Positions 32,827-46,611 of a stretch of DNA of 64,000 nt are shown piece by piece. Numbering within the stretch: position 1 is the first letter of the stretch; every line of letters starts with the position of its first letter. Both the position numbers and the translations under genes were made by a program. The notes under the pieces were generated by a model. It worked only from the letters and a program-made list of their open reading frames with translations. It made no database searches and had not been told where the DNA came from. The stretch is from assembly GCA_905250075.1 (NCBI GenBank), contig CAJNOP010000311.1, positions 1 through 64,000 of the forward strand. Direction: 5' to 3'. The DNA comes from Rotaria sp. Silwood1 (taxonomy: Eukaryota; Rotifera; Eurotatoria; Philodinida; Philodinidae).

Positions 32827-35800
32827 GATTGTTATTTTTTTCTTCAAATGAAATCTTCGATTATCAATATTATAGCAGACAATTTCTCTCTTCTCATTTT
32901 TCCTTTTTTCTTTCTCTCTCGTTTTTTTTTTTTTTTGTTCTTCTCATCATTATCACGCTCGTTCTCCTGACAATTATTCGTTCTTTTATATTAATAATTG
33001 TATGCAAAAAGAATAAAACAGATTTGATTGGTTGATAGGAAAAGAAGAAGAAGAAGAAGAAGAGAAAAAAGAAAATAATTAAAAACAATGACTGGTTAAC
33101 TATTCGTTTCGAAATGATCATGTTAATGACAAAGAGAACGAGAGAGAGAAAGATAGAGCAAATAATTGCTAATATCATTAAATATAGAATGAACGTGAGG
33201 TGTGAACAATGAGAAGCATAATTAACAGTTTATTTCTTTATGAAAATCGGACTAATGTAAATAGATATTGTCGTCTCGTCAAACGGATAAGACTTTGCAT
33301 GAACAATTGAGATGAGACATATCACAAATAAAAATGAAAAATATACAAAGTCAGACATAAATGTCGTTGATTAGTTAGTTCTGTTTTGCTTTTTTTGCTC
33401 CTTTTTTTTTTTTAAATATTGGATACAACTAATTGGCTCAACACAAGACAGAAAAAAGAGGCTCCGCCCACTTCACAAACGTTTGTCTCCTTGGACAAAA
33501 AAAAGAAAGAACATTTGTATCGAACACATTTGATGGTTTATATACGTTCATTTAACATTTTTAAGGGTCAATAAACATTCATTTTCTATGGTCATCATAC
33601 CATGGCCGCTAGCAACAAAATGGTATGTCGTTAATCAATGATAGATAATCACACGTTTTCACCTGACCTCCACCTTACGAACGATTAAAACAAATCGTTA
33701 TATGTTGTTTTTCTTTTCAAAATAGAAAAAGACATTATTTTTTTTTATCTCATTAAAGGTTTTGTTGCTGATTTAAGGCACAGGTGTCTGTTATTCTGTC
33801 TATTCAGATTGATTTCATATGCCATTTATTAGTAGATTACTACTATCAAAAGATCAAAGCAGATGACTCTTTACCTATATGGTATTGCATCAATAAAAGA
33901 AGGGAGACGCCAGGGATTACTTTTTATTTTTTATTTTTTTTTCATTTACTTTGCGTGTGACAGACAAAGCGTAGGTTGGTGTCTTCATTCTCTCGACACT
34001 TTACTATCATGCAAAGAAACAATTCACATACTGATATAGATCGACATCAATAAAGGCTAACATTTAATAAATTTAATTTCATAATTAACCTAATTGTGGA
34101 ACTATGGAGGATGGTGCAATCTTTTCCAGAAACCTTTCAGTGTCCTCTGAAAAACAAACAAATCTATTTTATGAGGGAAGAAAACACTTGCATTTCGATG
34201 TTCAATGAGGGTATTCAGCTTCATTAAACTAAAACTAACCGAATATTAAAAATCGATCGTTTTCTTTTTTTGCTAAATGTTCGATGATTGAATAGAACAT
34301 AAAAATAAAAGGTTCTACATATGAGTGACTTCAATCATTTTTATCACATATGTGTAACTGTTATAAAAAATAAACACAGCAGTAGCATCAATTCACTTTC
34401 ACATGTCAATGTTTACTTATTTTGTTTCTTTCTTTTTTTTTGCTGCATTCACATCTTCGACTTTACCGCTAATGATTCGATCGATATTATCATTGGGAAA
34501 TAAATTTCAACACGAAACAAACCGACAAAAAGATTCAATAGAAAGATAAAGATTTTCTTTTGCTTGTTTTTTTTTTTAAAAGACAACTAGATTTTGGAAG
34601 GACTATAAAATGTTGTTTAAAATTCGTTTTCAAGTGGAAGAGACACAAACGCTCTCAATGTCACCTTCTAAATCAATCATTGTCGATTACGAAGAAATGT
34701 AAGATTCATTGAAAATCATTCAGATTCACTAGAAAAGAAAAACGACGATTGAGAAGCTCACCTCTGACTAGAATTTTATATTTACTGTAAATTGATCATT
34801 ATAGAAATAAAGTATAACCATAAATATTGTCTTTCTATGACGCCATATGATAACAAAGCTTTCGATTAGTACATGTTATTGTCGTTTTCTATTACTGATC
34901 AAATCTCATTTAACATACTGACATCTGTTTGAGACTTCCCATAATAGCATCTCATCTAATATCGGTTTCGTTCAATATTTAGATGTTCTACTTCTAAGAC
35001 ACAACTCAGAACAAGAAAAAGAAAAGAAAAAGGTCAAGTAAAGAACTTACGGTTGTCAATGATGCTATTGTCATATGTAAAAGAAATCTCGTCACAATCC
35101 TGATGATTTTGCTTATAGATACCCATATTGATGAGAGAGACGAAAGAAAAATGATGATTTTATGATTTAAATTATATATGTATATTTATATGTTCGATGA
35201 TTTTTATGATGGAATAAATGATTATGATCGAAATGAATTAATTTTTTTTTCTTTTTCTTTTCTTTCTTTGCTTTTCGATTCGTTCGCTCATTTTTTTAAA
35301 TCGTTATACAAAACCAATCATTAGGTGCGATGATTTTGTATATATATACATATATATCAATAGTAATCACTATTTTTCGCACGATTGACTGTTTTGAAAC
35401 AATAAAAAAAAAAAACGGAAATGTTTTCTTTGTTATTTGATAGGAAAAAAAAGTTTGTGATGTCATTTGTACAAAATTGATCTTAATTAATGTTTCTAAA
35501 TTTCATGTTCTTTCTGCATCATTTCATATTTGTTTGAAATGCTAATTTTTTGTCTTATGTTATTGTTGTTGTTGTGGCCGTTCATTTTACAACTTTCGCT
35601 TTTTTTTTCTTCTATTCTATTTATAACATGCGTATCAAACTCTCAAGAGTCATCATATACAAATCAAAACAATAATAACAAGTAAAGAATAAAGACTTCC
35701 TATGATTAACACGTTTAGTCAAGAGTCGTTACACATTTCAATCAAAGGATTCACACGTATACAGATATTATGTTATGTTGTGTTACTGCTCGATTGCATC

Positions 35801-38388
35801 TCACAAAAAGAAAAAGTGAGAGATCAAACAAAATAAAAAATAAAAAGTTGGTGACAGTCCTTGAATATTTCGTTTGATATAATCATTTTTATGAGTTTAA
35901 CTTACGTCAAAGAAATTCTTTAGTGTATTGGCCTAGTTTCTTGTCAAGTATACAAATAAAAAACTGTCGTCAATATTTATTCGAAAATGATCCGTTAAAT
36001 TGATTATATAGTTTTATTTTTTCTCTGTTATTAAATCTATGTGATAGAAAACAAAATGTTCAAACGAAGACACAGATCATAAATCATGCTGTTCATCTTC
36101 ATTAGATACAGAAAATGAAATTAATTTTTACTTGCTTTGTCGTTTCTCTTCTTCTTTTGAACATAGTACCGCCTACGAAATAAACAAAAGAAATTTTATC
36201 AGATAAGGGTGAGAGAAAGGCGGTGCCATCGATTGATTTTTTTTTTGCCTTTTCTCGTGTTTCGTTCACCTGCAAACAAATTTGTTGTCTTTTTTTTTTT
36301 TTGAGAAAGATCCATGCGTTACCGTTTCGCGTGCGTGAATAGATAAAGATAGTATCCACACGCATTTTGTATTTCTTTGATCTAATAAGTAAAAGATGCA
36401 TGACTCTATTCGGTAGCTTAAATAGATGATGAAAATTAGTTAACCTCTTTTTTGATTATCAAATGATGACCTTTTGCAAGAAATATGTAATTGATTTACT
36501 ACAGAAAGAAAGAAATCAAATTGGTTTTTAAATGAAGCATTGAGAGTAAGAAGAAAGTTCTTCGTCAGAACATGAAGGCGATATTCGAAGGAACTTCGTA
36601 TTATTCAAAATTACTTGGATATATCTGCATTGGAACCTTCAAACGATCTCTCTTTTTATTCAAACTTTGATCGAGATTTATGAACGTTTGAAAATATAGA
36701 GAGTTTTTTTTTCATAGTTTTATAGCTTGAGAAAGATCCTTTTTTTTTTAATGAAACTTTCATATCTCTGTCAAATCTCAATATGAAAAGAAGAATCTTT
36801 TGAATGTTGTACGAGATTAGATGTTCTCTAGTTATGAGCAAAATATCATTTCAAAAGCTTAAAATCACTTAGAGAACCTTCATCAGACGTTCTTAGAAAG
36901 TGTTCACAATTCCCACCATTATTCGGCCAACGCTGTTTTTAATCATACTTTCCATGTGTAAGCAAGAGCTCAGCTTCCCAGTTTGTTTTTCCTGTGAACT
37001 TCTTCAAGTCATAAAAAGATAGTGTTTGACGCATTACATTGTATTTCTCTTGAATAGATTAATCGAAATCAGATAATTAACATCATTTGAGAGATTTTCC
37101 TAAAGAGCGATCAAAATGAAGGGTTTATGACATGAAAATTAAGTACAGAATTGTCTACTATTCCATGTCATTTTTATTGTCAGAAAATAATCAGATTGCA
37201 TTCTTACCCTCTCCTAAGCACACATATCACCTTTTTGTATTCAAGCGTTCGAGAAAATGGTGTTTAGTTAAACGAATCTTTTTGTCTGTTCCTCTGTTGC
37301 TAAAAGTAGTAGTTACAATAACATCCAGCTTAATCAGAAGTCGTCATGTCTCAGTGATCATTGTTATTACTGAAATACTCAGTGAAAACAAACGTAGGAT
37401 TTGACACATCAATGAAACTGAAAAAGATCGGTAGTGGAAATTGAAGAATGTATTTCAGCTCAGTTCGATTAATCGTACAGTATTTGCAAAATTTTTATTA
37501 ACCAGCCCGTAGTTTTAGCCGAATCCCATCGATGATAACTTATGTCGTTATCCTGTCAAATTCAACAGTAAAAGAAGCTGTTAGTAATGAGTTTTTAATT
37601 TTTTCGAATCTATCATGAATCTTCTTTAATATAGAATATTTAATATAAAAATTCACTAGTTTACTTGTACCAGACTCAGTTAAAAGAATAATCATCAGAC
37701 CAGCGGGAGGTTGAAAAGGTTATCTCCAAGAGTGAAAAATTTTCATTTTTCTTCAGCGAAATTTCAATGTTTAACTATTATTTTTTTTTTTGGATTACAG
37801 ATACCCAAAAAACCGTTTCTTCCCTTTGTTTTTGAAAATAATTCAGCTTGATTATTTTATTTATATTTTATGTTCTGTAAGATTATTAGAAATGTTGAAT
37901 GTATTCTTCCAATAGTTTATCAAGGACAAGATTTCTCGATAAATTGAAGATAGTGGAGCAAAACTCTTCCTCTTCTTTTAAATAAGATAATCTTGTTGTA
38001 TGAAAAATAGTTGTTTTTCTACTGAAAAGGAAACAATATCATTGGAATATATCAACTATCAAGTTTTCACTGTTGTGTGGCGCCATCTCAAAACAAATTA
38101 CAACAAAAAAAAACAACTTTTCTTGACTAACTATCCTACTAGTTCTATTTTCTAAGAATTCTTTTATTATTTTTCTAAACTAATTGAATTAATCCAATAT
38201 ATTAAGTAAACAAAGGCATCTTTATTTTCTTCATGGCAAACAAATAAGTGCATATAGCAAGCAATGGTTAATAAAAGCAAACCACATTAACAAATAGATA
38301 AAAAAAAAGAACATCCAATATTAATCATTTCTTCTTTTGTTTTGATTCTTCTAGAATTTTGTTTTTATCCTCTCATTTTTATCTATCA
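32827..38388. other. Long gene-poor stretch upstream of EVX
   Basis: About 5.5 kb with no gene I can support, the largest gap in the window, between the divergently placed EVX (-) and BRD7/9 (+) genes. Poly-T runs, GAA repeats (33041-33062) and short open frames only. Two exon-like pieces on the minus strand (34090-34146 and 35051-35126) are discussed in the findings. In a genome this compact it most probably holds cis-regulatory sequence for EVX. Confidence 0.5.
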
Positions 38389-41300
38389 ATGAGTCGTCGT
38401 AGTGCAAAACGTCCACGTTTTAGTGTTGGTGGTCAACCTGTATTTGAAAATGAAGATTCATCTAATCATTCTGGTCTTGCTGTAATTGATTATGATGATA
38501 ATTCATTATCTCAACAACCTGAAACATCAACAAATAGTTCTGATCAACATCATTTTCCTCAACATCAATTTGTTCCTGAACGAACAAAATCTCTTCAACG
38601 ATCAACATTAAAATATTCCAATGATGATAATACAAATTTAAATGCATGTCTTGATCATCTTTTCCGTTTATTATCACGTAAAGATAAAGAAGGTTTTTTT
38701 CAATATCCTATTACTGATCAAGTAAAATTATTAGAACAAAAAATAATATATTTCATATGAGAAAGTTTCTTTTTCTTTTTTTTTAGCTTGCACCTGGTTA
38801 TTCACAAATAATAACACGTTCAATGGATTTTTTTACAATGAAAAAAAAAATTAATCAAGATGAATATTTAAATATTCTTGAATTTCGTTCAGATTTTGAA
38901 CTTATGTGTGATAATGCTATGAAATATAATCGTCCAGAAACAATTTATTGGCAAGCAGCTAAAAAACTATTAACAACAGGTACTAAATTAATGAATAAAG
39001 AGAAATTATTAAGTTTTCGTCGTACAATTGAATGTTTTTCACGTTTAACTGAACGTGAATTTGGTTTTCGTATTGATACAATAAATCATACAAATGATGA
39101 ACAATTAATCAATTCAAATGAACAAATGGATATCACATTAAATGATAATGAGAATTCAATTAATCAAACTAATGTACAACGTAAACCAAAATTAGTTTTA
39201 AAACTACCAAGATATTATGAAAAATTATCAACATTACTTGCTGATGAAGAAGATGAAGATGAATTATCACCAGAAGAAATACTTTCTCAAGCACAACAAG
39301 CTGGTCAATGTGCACGTGAAAAATTAAGTTTACGTCGTCCAATATCAGCATATAAACTTTCATACCAACGTACAAATGGTACAACATCATTACGTTTTAT
39401 AAATCAAGATGATCTATCTCAACAACAATCTCAAACACGTACAATAACTATTGGTGAATTAAGTAATATGCCATCTAGTGCTGGTGGTCCATCAGCTAAT
39501 GCATATCATCCACATCCAATACCAATTGTTAATGAAAGTGAAAAACGTAATCATTTATTACCAAGATATTTTCTTGATTATGGACCATTTTCATCACATG
39601 CACCACAATATGATTCATCATTTACGTCTGTATCAAAAGATGAACTTGATTTATTAATACATACATATGGAAGTGAATTTTCTGCACAATATGCTGTTTC
39701 ATTAATTGATTATGTTAAAGATACAGGAGATTTAGCTTTAGCTTATGTTGATAGATTTTTATCGACATTAACAAATGGTAAACATGATAGTTTAAATATG
39801 AAACAAGCAAAGCAAACGAATGATAGTATGTGTTTCAATTTTAAATTGTTTTGATCATGAGCAGAAAATATGTTTTTGAGGTCCATTAGAGACTGTATGG
39901 ATTCATTTTTGGGCGTTTTCTGTTAAGCTAAGAATTTCGAAAGAGAGGGACGATCGTTTTTCAGAATTCCTTTTCTAAATTAGCCTCCAAGCGAAACCAG
40001 GATGAATACTTTTTCATTGGGAATGGAAGGAAGGATACCTCTGCCTTTCAATAACCTTATGGTATGGGATACTGTCTATGGACAGATTCAATAGCCTGAC
40101 ATCATTCCTGCTAGTCAACATGCTATCACATGAGTAAGCCGAGACAAACAGCTGCTAGTGACTTATCCCGAAACATTTTTTAGTTGGTAACACTGAGATT
40201 TGAGTATAGTATCTTATGGATACCTGTCGAAAAGCATAGTCGCTCACTCAATCATGGTGGCCTCATTGGGAAGGACACCTCTTATAGTAATGTAAAACGT
40301 GGATCGAATGTCAAATTGTCATGATTCGTATGCTCATGTCTACTAACGGACGAATTATTATGAGTCGGTCTAAATGTAAATGCAATTTTTCGACTATTCA
40401 TATAAAATATTGACTTATATCTAGCTCCTAACATACTGAAATACACAATATACCGGATCGGTCATAAATAGAATTACGATTTGAATAATGAAATATTTCT
40501 GCATCAGTTTAATCATATGAGCGGATTTTATGGATTAGTGTTAGCAGCTTATGCAAGGCTTTTTTGTTCTCATACAGATAAGATAAGCATATACTACTAT
40601 GAAGTATTATTGTTGATATCACGAAAGCAATCTCATCCATTCTTAAGTAAGAAAAGTACATGTAGAGCATTTCACAGGTAATTTTCAGTTGTCCTATAAG
40701 AGAAGAAATCAAATTGAACTTTATAAATGATATTATATTGAGAGAATTTTCAAACGTAGAACACTGGTTTTTGAAAGAGAGTTGATATTTTGGTGTCGAA
40801 AGGGTTGCAATAGTGCGCTTTACTTTATGAAATACGAATTTCAGCATTTTAACTCACTAGTTTAGGAAACTTGTTGTTATTATGCTATTAGTTGACAAAT
40901 GAAAATTATCTATAAAATGATTTCTCTTATACGTCAGCAGTATTTGTATACATTATCCGTACGAAATAGACTTTACCACAGGTTCAAAAAACAACCCATT
41001 TGAGTGCACGGAAACTGAGATATTTCAATGTGCTGTCGTAGTCCTATTTGTAGTGCATCCGTATATTGTCACTAAAGTACTAAAAATAAACGGTAATATT
41101 CTCGATGAAATCATCTATCTTTTCCGCTATATATCAAAACTTTAGCACACAGCAAATAAAATTTTATATCTCCTTTGGTTTCTCACTTTTACATCAATTT
41201 TGCCGAAAAAATGTCGTACTATGGGTTACATCAACCGTTTAGTCTTGTCGAGAAAAAAACTGCAGTAAGAATATTTTCAAGAGACTTTTAACTCCCTAGA

Positions 41301-42291
41301 AAATCTAAATTACTGTAAAAAAATTCCGAAGACTGTCTTGTCATTTCACAAAATTTTATACAAATCATTTATGTGATTGTCTCAGGAGGGAAGTTATTTT
41401 TCATCAACAAATGGTGAACATGATAATAGATGAAAAGAATAACAGAAACAGCTATTACGATTCAACAACGATTTCTGTCACTCCGATTACTAACGATTTT
41501 TCTACTTCTTTAATTCATTGTCATGGATTTTTTAAAATTAAGTATTATCTACAAACACATGTTGTTTGATTAGTACATTGACATTCCGTGTTGCAAACTA
41601 TAGGAAAATCATTTGTTTACATCCAACTGATAAACTTGGATATCAGAAAGAGAAAAAAAAATCTTTCCTTAAGACAAACATTTGCACCCTGTTCTGTGCT
41701 TATGCAAAGTACAAGTAACGATGCGTTGTAGTTAAAAACAACTTTCATAGAATTGTAAAACTTGAAAGTTTCTATCGTTTGATAATATGAATGAATTGTT
41801 CGTGAAAGGAAAATTATATTTCTATATAGTCAAATTCATTATAACTCAATCATTATTTTTTTTTTATTGATAATAATTTAGACTCATCTAATGAACAACA
41901 AATAAATAATTCCAATCATATTTCAACATCAGATCCAATTAAAATTGAATCCCATATAAATTCTAATGATAATATTCAACATCAATTAGATATGAAATTA
42001 GATGAAAATGCTAAATTACTAGTTCAATTACGTCAAGCACAATATGATCGTTTAGGTCAACCATCAAATAAAATTCATCAAATAATACCTTCATCTCAAC
42101 AACAACAACAACAGCAACAGCCAAATGAACCTCTTAATGAATATGATTTAGCTGAAAAAGTTCTTTATAATCTTAGTGATATGACGCATATGTCATCGCA
42201 TGGTCCCGAAGAAGTTATATCACCTGAAACAATTCGTCATAATCTTGGAATTATTGTTCATAATGAATCATCACATGTTGATGAATTGTAA
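38389..42291 (+). CDS. BRD7/BRD9-type bromodomain protein
   Basis: Three exons, 38389-38721, 38787-39825 and 41882-42291, giving 593 residues. A basic N-terminus (MSRRSAKRPRF) precedes a bromodomain at about residues 85-190, seen as LDHLFRLLSRKDKEGFFQYPI, PGYSQIITRSMDFFTMKKKI, and MCDNAMKYNRPETIYWQAA with the acetyl-lysine-reading Asn. After it comes the DUF3512 region characteristic of BRD7 and BRD9 (LSPEEILSQAQQAGQ, then GPFSSHAPQYDSSF, SKDELDLLIHTYG, YVKDTGDLALAYVD). BRD7 and BRD9 are subunits of PBAF and ncBAF SWI/SNF remodellers; which one this single gene represents cannot be decided. A Gln run (about 8) lies in the last exon. The second intron is 2056 nt, exceptional here, and I recognise nothing inside it. 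Confidence 0.9.
39826..41881 (+). other. Long intron of the BRD7/9 gene
   Basis: A 2056-nt intron (GTATGT...TTTAG) without a recognisable nested gene or clear terminal inverted repeats. Open frames of 66 and 112 residues inside show no family features. It is about 30 times longer than the other intron of the same gene. Confidence 0.6.
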
Positions 42292-42435
42292 AAAAAAAAA
42301 AACAAAATGTTTTTCTTTTATTTATTTTGTACAAACGGATGACTTTGTTTTTCTCTTTGTTGTTGTTGCTGTTATTGTCCAAAAAAATAAATAGATTAGG
42401 GACAGTGATTGTATCCTAAATGTATATATACATAT

Positions 42436-42450
42436 GTGTCTATTTTTCAG
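42436..42450 (+). other. Splice acceptor upstream of the ARL6IP5 ATG
   Basis: TGTGTCTATTTTTCAG ends 6 nt before the ATG at 42457 and only about 160 nt after the BRD7/9 stop. The close spacing suggests a two-gene transcription unit resolved by trans-splicing. Confidence 0.5.
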
Positions 42451-42456
42451 ATAAAC

Positions 42457-43173
42457 ATGCGTCAAGATACAAAACAAATGTCAGGACAAGATTTACAATT
42501 TGCACCATTTCGTTCATTAAATGATTTTATTCTTGATGCAACATGGAATATACCAAATTTTTCGGATTTTCCACGTTTAAATAATCGTATTGTTAGTAAT
42601 TTAATTTATTATCAAACAAATTATTTTGTTTTTGGAATTGTTCTATTCCTTCTTGTTGGGTAAGAAAAAAAAAAGAACTTTTTTTTTTCAAATTTATATT
42701 TAACAAAACTTTCTTTTAGAATTAATTATCCAGTGGATTTTCTTTTTGGTTTAGTTGTTGTTATGGCTGTATTAATGGGTTTTGTTTATATATCATCAGC
42801 ACCTAGAGTTGGAAATAATCCATTAGCATCAGTCGAACATTTTTTTCGTTCAGCTAAAGAAGATCGACCAATTATTGTTCTTATTGCTTTACTTGGTATT
42901 TCATATTTTATTTTAAGTTTTCTTGGAAAATTATTAATTTTCTTTATTGGTATTGTTTTACCTATTCAAGGTTTGTAGTTTTTATTTTCATAAGTTATTT
43001 TATTAAATTTTGCTTCTTTTTTTTCTAAAGCCATTATTCTTCATGCAACATGTCGAAAACGAACTTTGGCAAATAAAGTAGCAAATAAAATTGATCAAAT
43101 TGGTATTCAATCAACACCAATGGGTATTTTTCTTAGTGCACTTGGATTACGAAATCCAGCACTATTGGAGTAA
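42457..43173 (+). CDS. ARL6IP5: PRA1-family protein of the ARL6IP5/PRAF3 type
   Basis: Three exons, 42457-42659, 42720-42970 and 43031-43173, giving 198 residues. The N-terminus LQFAPFRSLNDFI and the motif NNRIVSNLIYYQTNYFV match the PRA1 branch containing ARL6IP5 (JWA, PRAF3) and PRAF2. Then follow two hydrophobic hairpins (FGIVLFLLVGINYPVDFLFG and the following segment; then IIVLIALLGISYFIL and LLIFFIGIVLPI). The end ILHATCRKRTLANKVANKI, then GIQSTPMGIFLSAL matches the mammalian [28 protein letters not shown]. These are ER membrane proteins affecting ER exit and glutamate transporter traffic. It is a distant paralogue of the RABAC1-type gene at 10.7 kb. It lies directly downstream of BRD7/9 on the same strand. 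Confidence 0.92.
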
Positions 43174-43934
43174 ATAGAAAAAGAAAACATGACTTATTTT
43201 TTTCGATTATTGATTTTTTTTTTCTTGTTATCTTCCCTATATTATTTTGATGCAATCGTTCACTATTCCTCTACTATGTGCTCTACAATATTTTTTCTTA
43301 TCATAATAAAGATTTTAAAGCTTGATCATATATTTTGTATTTCTCTTTCTCTTTGTTCGAGCTAATAAATGAGTTAAACTAAGATTTAATTCAACCAATA
43401 TTAGATGAATTAGTCAATAGTAGCCTCCATTTCGGATATTGGAATTTCAACAACAATTGAATTGGAGTTCAAAAATTCTACAACGAGATGGACTTGACAC
43501 ATTTTCACTAGTGTTCTACAATTCAGTCAGACACGTAGCACTCGCTCGACACGGCAATTAATGAAATTTTGACGTTTAAAAGTATTTTTACTTTTTTAAA
43601 CTGCTAAATAAAGAATAAGAATGAAAACTATTGCAAATAATTTATTGTACTTGAGAACAGTTCACAGAAGTAGGAAACGATATTGTTTCACTAAAATAAT
43701 TCGTTTTCAATGAAAATTCATCTACAGATAATGAAGAACTACATGACGAAGTAATTGAATAGAGGGAGAGGAACATGAATTATCAAAAAGATCAATATAT
43801 GTTTTAATGATGAAACAGGCATTTATGTACATATTCACAATTACGATCTTTGGTACCAACACAGTATTATCTACAACAAGCAAACATATACTTAGCAGAA
43901 TTGATCGGTTTTCAGAAGCCGCAAGGAATACACG
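43174..43934. other. Non-coding stretch
   Basis: 3' flank of the ARL6IP5 gene; an AATAAA signal near 43304-43310. No gene is supported. Confidence 0.45.
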
Positions 43935-44066
43935 CTAGAATGTCCTTTCGAAAATGTCCTCGGACGAAATGTTCTTTATTTTTTCGTCCTCTCACATACA
44001 TATATATGTAAGGACGAAAAAATAAAGGACATTTCGTCCAAGGACATTTTCGAAAGGACATTCTAG
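43935..44066. mobile_element. Hairpin (foldback) MITE
   Basis: A 132-bp near-perfect palindrome. Each arm is about 58 nt: the left begins CTAGAATGTCCTTTCGAAAA and continues TGTCCTCGGACGAAATG, and the right is its reverse complement with a few changes, ending GGACATTCTAG. The centre is TACATATATATGTA. GTCCT/AGGAC words recur within each arm. No coding content. The outer CTAG may be part of the element or of its target. Confidence 0.7.
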
Positions 44067-46611
44067 ACTGTTACCCTCCAAACACTTGATTTCTTTAAAT
44101 TTCGTGAGTTTCCATTTTATGGACGAATGGTGTATCTAGTTCAATCAGTAGAAACTGATAAAAATCAATGATTTCAACTACAGACTACAATGGATGAAAA
44201 AGCAAGAGGTTTTCTATCAATTATTACGTTCATTTTCTATAATAGAATTCAACGTTGACTATTTTAAATACTGAAATAAAACTTAATTTTATCCAACTTT
44301 AGACCATAATTAGAAGCTCTTTCTAGTAAAATCACATTTGTTTTATACACGTTCATATTCTCAATGAAGTAACAAATTCCGAAAAATTTTTTGTTCGTTA
44401 ACTGAAAATAAACTTTGAGGCAGAAAGTTATAATTCTGTTTTGAGTATTCATGTCTAAAAGAGAAACTCAATTGAATAATTAACATATTCAACATTCTTC
44501 GACTATCGTAAAATTATAGATTGCCTAATTCGAATTCAAATCAGTACTTTCATGTTAGAATGGCCAAAAATGCATTTTTGTTTCTACTATAGTTTTACTA
44601 TGATAATTGATATTTTCAAGCTTTTATTAAAGTTTCTCCTAAGCCCAAAGTCTGACTTAGAACGTGTACCTCTACGAAAGTACTTTTGGCCGCGAATTGA
44701 CCTTTGATATCAGCGTTGTTTGAAGAGCTGCAATAAATGCTCGTCTCTGTATACACAGTAGAGTGAGTGTCGATAATATCTTCAATTACACTCGCACTTG
44801 AGTCAAAAATTTATCTTTCGCCTTGGTTGTGTAAGTATCAATGAAATTTTCATACATTTTTGGAATTCGAATTAGACAGGTACTTCAAAAGATATCGATA
44901 CTTATGATCAATTATTATTCATTGAAATCGATGATTAACCACACTTTTTCAGAAAATCAACATTGTCATAGAGTTGACTTTTCTAGAGCAATTATTAACC
45001 TTTTTTTTTTTTTTGAGTATTAAATGAAAACCATTTGCTTAGAATGTGTCAATTTCTCCTTGTGAAAAAAAAAACAGATTATTCAAGTACATTCATAAAA
45101 TTAGAATAGTGCAATTTCAACTCAAGGCTAATATTCTATTTTTTACAGTAAAAAAACCTTCCATACATTGTGATATGATTCTATAGGAACAGAACAAGGT
45201 CAGTTAATTGATTTTTTTACCGGCTTCCGCCATATGTATGTTTTCCGGCTATTCATATAGCTAAATATGACATTCGTTCGAGCTTATAGTTCATAGAATA
45301 TGAAGTCGCATAGTAAAATCAAATATAGTACTTAAGATTAAGCACCATTGTATTAATCAATCGGCTCATATACTATGTATGGTCTAAAGAGAAATCGATT
45401 ATTGTCATATTATTGAAAGATACTTATAGAACAATCATTTACTAAATGAACATCTCTTGAGTATTTCCAATATAGAATATGAAAATAAGTGAAGAAAACT
45501 GATGAGAAGAATCCATATTGTATTATGTAAATATCAGCGATTTATCATAAAATATTAACAATGATAATCGGTCTACATTAACTGATCATATCTTGTTAAT
45601 ATTAATTGACATTGAAACTAAGCAGAAAAATCTCGAATAACAAGAAAACGTTTCTAAGAAACTGTAGATACTCTGAAAAGATTTCAGACTAATAACTTAT
45701 TATTGTCGAGATACTGTATTTTTTATCGGAATGCCGTGATTCTCTTCAGGAACACTAGAAATATAAGTTTCAAATTTCGACGTGACACTTTACATAGAGA
45801 TAGATAGGCTTTTAATGAGAATAGTTTATTATAGAAGTTTCAGATTTTTTGATTGCTTCTATTATTAGATACAAGTATAGGAAAAGCATGTTTTCACGCC
45901 GCTTATACACAATGGCAAAATCCGATGTTCTTATTTTAAAATAGGCGTAATCATAAAAGTTGAAACTTACACAATAAATTATGCCCGTTAAAACCTGTCT
46001 TTATGCAACGCTTCAAGTTGAACTTCGAAGCTCAGTGTTTCTGAAGGAGTTCACAGTATTCTGATAAAAAATACATTTCTAAATCCTATATGATTTACAT
46101 AGTATCCAATCAAAAACGATCTGATATTTAGAAATATTCCTTTGTAAAAAACCAAAAAACTGGACTCTATTATTTGATTATGTGTAAAATTTTCATTGAC
46201 GTCACGTTCGTTTTTCATTTGTTTATAATATATTTTTGTTTGATTATACACAAACTTAGAAGCGTCGCTCAGCACTGAGAGCAGGAAGGTATCACGCTCT
46301 ACGCACTCCTCTACAAATCAGCACTCATATTTTGTTTAACACCTACTTCATTGTAAGAATCAGAAAATATGAAAAACAGAGAACGACATGTTCAAAACAG
46401 GCTTAATCATCATCGGTTTTATTTTGACGATCTCAACTGAAAGATCAATTAACAATAATTTACAAAAGGTTACCATTTACATCACTTGTAACTTTTAAAA
46501 CTGGTAACCATCGATAAAAATGTGTTTGTCACATTTGATTACTTACAACATTGAGTAGTCACATAGATAAATTGAATAAACAGAATTTTTATAGATAAAA
46601 GATAATATAAA
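44067..46611. other. Non-coding stretch
   Basis: About 2.5 kb of AT-rich sequence without a supported gene, RNA gene or clear repeat. Open frames of 60-75 residues are isolated and featureless. Confidence 0.45.
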
